Translations under genes and position numbers: made by a program
Shown here: in pieces, positions 61,484 through 64,000 of the stretch
How positions within the stretch are numbered: position 1 is the stretch's first letter
How the letters are laid out: each line of letters begins with the position of its first letter
Origin: Campylobacterota bacterium
GTDB taxonomy: Bacteria > Campylobacterota > Campylobacteria > Campylobacterales > Sulfurimonadaceae
Assembly (NCBI GenBank): GCA_040752835.1
Contig: JBFMGG010000006.1
Span: forward strand, 124,001-188,000
DNA: 64,000 nucleotides
Direction of reading: 5' to 3'
The notes under the pieces: model-generated
Seen by the model: the letters and a program-made list of their open reading frames with translations, nothing else
Database searches by the model: none
What the model was told of the DNA's origin: nothing

Positions 61484-62282
61484 AAACCATATTTCCCTCA
61501 TCGTCGCCCTCTTTACCGTTTTGTTCTCGGTCCAGATATACGTTGCCGTCGACCGCACCATCGCCGCGTACGAAGACCGCCTGAAACAGGACTATTCGAT
61601 CATTGTCGTCGCGAACAAAAGCCTCAGCGAAGCGGAATTCAAAGCTCTCGATAAACTCGTCGAGCGGAGCGAGCCGATCGCGACCGACCAGGTGCTCGAG
61701 CGTCTCAAAGGGGAGATGAGCAAGAAAAACCTCGAACTGCTCAAGGTGACCCTGCCGAAGTTCTACCGCATCTACCTGGGACGCTTTCCGACCCCCTACG
61801 AGATCGAAACGCTCCAGAAACGGTTCCAGAAGCATTCGGCGATCGAGCGGGTCGAGGGGTACGCACAGACCCACGATACGGTCTACAAACTGATGCTCCT
61901 CTTTAAAGACGTCGTGCAGATCTTCTCGATCGCAATCGCCGCCGTCACGTCGCTGCTGATCCTCAAAGAGATGCGCCTGTGGCAGTTCCAGCACGCGGAG
62001 CGGATGAGCATCATGGCCCTCTTCGGCGCCCCGGTGTGGCTCCGTTCGGCGGTGTTGTTCCGCCTGGCCATCGTCGATGCGATTATCGCGACGATCATCA
62101 TGTGTCTGGCGTTTTTCGTCATCGACCAGTACGGCTGGATGGACCAGCTGCTGCGCACCGTCGGCATCAGCATCCAGCTGTTCGATTTCGTCAACGACGC
62201 CGTCCGCTCGCTCGCCATCGCGCTGGGCGTCTCGATCGTACTGACCCTGACGATCGTCATCGGGCACGACGAAGAGGAATAG
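61470..62282 (+). CDS. ftsX: Cell-division protein FtsX
   Basis: A 270-residue membrane protein: one N-terminal TM (about 8-27), a periplasmic domain (about 28-145), and three C-terminal TMs, the FtsX topology. The VVANKSLSEAEFKALDKL region opens the periplasmic domain. It overlaps ftsE by 14 bases and is directly followed by the LytM-type gene. Confidence 0.93.
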   Translation: MKSLKNHISLIVALFTVLFSVQIYVAVDRTIAAYEDRLKQDYSIIVVANKSLSEAEFKALDKLVERSEPIATDQVLERLKGEMSKKNLELLKVTLPKFYRIYLGRFPTPYEIETLQKRFQKHSAIERVEGYAQTHDTVYKLMLLFKDVVQIFSIAIAAVTSLLILKEMRLWQFQHAERMSIMALFGAPVWLRSAVLFRLAIVDAIIATIIMCLAFFVIDQYGWMDQLLRTVGISIQLFDFVNDAVRSLAIALGVSIVLTLTIVIGHDEEE

Positions 62283-63497
62283 ATGAAGTTCTTCGCCTCT
62301 CTCCTCGCTTCGTCACTGTTGTACGCTTCGCTCGATGCCGCCGCAATCGACGACAAGATCCACAATACCTCCAAAAAACTGAGCCAGACGAAACAGACCT
62401 ATTCGACGCTCAACGCCAAGCTCAACGAAACGGCGCAGAAGATCATCAAGCAAAAGCAGGTCGTCACCGTCCAGCAGCAGCATCTCAATACCCTCGTCGA
62501 AGAGCTCAAGTCCAAAGAGACGATCTACAACACCAACAAAATGACCCTGCGTCAGCTCGAAGCCCAGCAGAACATGCTGATCAAAACCCAAAACGAGATC
62601 GAACAGCGGCTCGTGTTCGCCCTGGCGCGCAACACCTCGATCTCGCTGCTCATCAACGACGACCGGGCCAAAGAAGCCGATGCGATCATCACCGAAGAGG
62701 CGCTCAAACTCCACCTCAAACAGATCAATGCCGAAATCAAGGAGCTCAACACCCTCTTTGCGATGAACGCCGAGCGGATCGCGGGGCTCTCGTCGCAGAC
62801 GACCGTACTCAAACAGTCCATCGCGGTGATCGACCGCCAGAAAAACACCGTTCTGGAGACGAAAAAAGAGACCGAAAAAGCGATCGCCCTCCTCGAAAAA
62901 GAGAAACAAGACTACGTCAAATCGCTCAACCGGATCCTCAAACAGCAGCGCTCGCTCCAAAATACCCTCGCGAGCCTCAACATCATCAAGCGCGAATCGC
63001 TACGGCCCAAAAAAGTCGCCGCCAAGCAGCCTCTCCAAAAACCGGGTTCCAAGCCGGTCCCGGCCGACGTCAAACAGGCGGTCGCCGAATATCGCCCCTC
63101 GAACGTCTCTTCCTATTCGGGGGAACGGACGATCGCTCCGCTCGATGGCTACGTGGTCACGAAACGCTTCGGCCCCTACACCGATCCGATCTACGGGATC
63201 AAAATCTTTAACGAATCGGTCTCGCTGCGCCCGACCGAGAGCGACGCAAAAGTCAAAGCGGTTTTCAACGGCAAGGTGATCCTCGCCAAACCCACCGCGA
63301 TGCTCGACAACGTCGTCATTATCGAACACGACAACGGCTTACATACGATCTATGCGCACCTGGACAAAATCGCCCCCACCGTCGAAGTAGGTAAACGCCT
63401 CCGGCAGGGAGCGGTCATCGGCCGAGTCGCCCGCGAGCTGATGTTTCAGGTAACCCAGCGTAACGCCCACATCAACCCGCTCGAAGTGATACGATAA
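62283..63497 (+). CDS. EnvC-like murein hydrolase activator (degenerate LytM)
   Basis: A 404-residue exported protein with a signal peptide, a long coiled coil (about 20-240) and a C-terminal M23/LytM domain. In that domain the first H-x(3)-D metal motif is replaced (KIFNESVSL) and the terminal H-x-H is lost (LMFQVTQ); only TIYAHL remains. It should therefore activate amidases rather than cut peptidoglycan, as EnvC does. The adjacency to ftsEX supports this. Confidence 0.9.
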   Translation: MKFFASLLASSLLYASLDAAAIDDKIHNTSKKLSQTKQTYSTLNAKLNETAQKIIKQKQVVTVQQQHLNTLVEELKSKETIYNTNKMTLRQLEAQQNMLIKTQNEIEQRLVFALARNTSISLLINDDRAKEADAIITEEALKLHLKQINAEIKELNTLFAMNAERIAGLSSQTTVLKQSIAVIDRQKNTVLETKKETEKAIALLEKEKQDYVKSLNRILKQQRSLQNTLASLNIIKRESLRPKKVAAKQPLQKPGSKPVPADVKQAVAEYRPSNVSSYSGERTIAPLDGYVVTKRFGPYTDPIYGIKIFNESVSLRPTESDAKVKAVFNGKVILAKPTAMLDNVVIIEHDNGLHTIYAHLDKIAPTVEVGKRLRQGAVIGRVARELMFQVTQRNAHINPLEVIR

Positions 63498-63500
63498 ATT

Positions 63501-64000
63501 TTAAAACGGCCAGACGGCGTGGACGAGCTTGCTCCCCCATCCCTGATTGACCGAACGGTCGATATCGCCCTGGTTGACGTACATGATTTTCGCATCCGAG
63601 ATTTTCGCCGAATTGATCTGGTTGTTCTGGTCGATGTCGTAGGGACGGATCACGCCGCTGAGTTGCATGATCTGTTTTTCGCTGTCCACCATGATTTCGC
63701 GGCGGCCGGTGATGAAATAGTTGCCGTTGGCCATCACTTTCACGATCCGCGCTGACACGGTGGTCGTAAACGACGCGTCTTTCGTCGCCGTTCCCGAACC
63801 GGCGTAATCGGAATTCGATCCCGCGCTGAAACCGATGTTGGCGAGCCCGTTGAGCTTGTTGACCGCCGAATTGACCGCCGAATTCTGCCCCGTAGAGGTG
63901 AATAGGCCGCCGTTGAGACCGAGCGTATCGGCTTCGGTGAGCGCCTTGCTGGCGGTGTTGGAGCTTTTGACCGTTTCGGAGATGACCACGGTCACGATGT
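63501..64000 (-). CDS. flgH: Flagellar L-ring protein FlgH (3' part)
   Basis: The C-terminal part of FlgH, whose start lies beyond the window edge. VVISETVKSSNTASKALTE, then FTTTVSARIVKVMANGNYFITGRREIMV and the ending GSKLVHAVWPF match the L-ring lipoprotein of the flagellar basal body. The 164 residues seen represent most of the mature protein. Confidence 0.93.
   Translation of the reverse strand, partial: IVTVVISETVKSSNTASKALTEADTLGLNGGLFTSTGQNSAVNSAVNKLNGLANIGFSAGSNSDYAGSGTATKDASFTTTVSARIVKVMANGNYFITGRREIMVDSEKQIMQLSGVIRPYDIDQNNQINSAKISDAKIMYVNQGDIDRSVNQGWGSKLVHAVWPF

Overview
The window reads as chromosomal DNA of a free-living Campylobacterota (epsilonproteobacterium), most like the Sulfuricurvum/Sulfurimonas group. 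The evidence is gene content and order: 5-FCL/rny back to back with a TlpA-like thioredoxin-ftsY-radA run (an order I know from Campylobacter), a CheV, a stand-alone CheB beside CheR, a long-form TrmB, an OadGAB sodium pump, and a FliK/FlhB-C-terminal-like pair. Genus is an inference. Coding density is very high and many genes overlap by the ATGA type.

Region 1 (1-8839) is one end of an integrated mobile element, apparently phage- or plasmid-like. All its genes run on the + strand as one tightly overlapping series: a Cys-rich mini-protein, ParA, ParB, tiny genes including a phage-repressor-like HTH gene broken at a C9 tract, two tiny membrane proteins, a phage HDD-motif protein, a solitary C5-cytosine methyltransferase with seven repeats in its target-recognition region, a second Cys-rich protein, two paralogous Lys/Arg-rich proteins flanking a solitary D12-class adenine methyltransferase, an ASCH-like protein, a small unknown and an excisionase-like HTH protein. 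The element abuts the 3' end of tRNA-Leu(CAG), the expected attachment point. Integrase, structural genes and the other end lie outside the window.

Region 2 (8840-31931) is housekeeping. A minus-strand run carries nadE, a DegT-like protein without the PLP lysine, lpxK and argB, then tRNA-Leu. It is followed by a ferritin-like DUF455 protein, an MBL hydrolase, a thioesterase, cmoB, a cation efflux transporter, a c-heme protein, rny, 5-FCL, the thioredoxin/ftsY/radA run, carbonic anhydrase, an MlaE permease, fliL, acpS, rlmI, sodB, thiS, an ankyrin protein, a MidA-like methyltransferase, argD and a molybdopterin oxidoreductase.

Region 3 (32086-50796) is rich in signalling, motility and energy genes: cheV, the oadGAB oxaloacetate decarboxylase sodium pump, ppa, two chemoreceptors, cheB/cheR, a diguanylate cyclase with two periplasmic binding-protein domains, a fliK-like gene with an FlhB C-terminal homologue, and an HD-GYP response regulator.

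Region 4 (50996-64000) holds pcm, tRNA-Gly, small enzymes (ThpR, Nudix, aldo/keto reductase), an AT-rich orphan gene beside a CAU tRNA, and a cell-envelope block (rodA, rluD, an Fn3 lipoprotein, trmB, ftsE, ftsX, a degenerate LytM/EnvC-like activator). It ends in the 3' part of flgH.

The points most worth a second look are the poly-C-interrupted regulator together with a G8 tract in the adenine methyltransferase of the element, the duplicated Lys/Arg-rich genes with a conserved overlapping frame at their 3' ends, the DegT homologue lacking its catalytic lysine, and a set of apparently leaderless genes.
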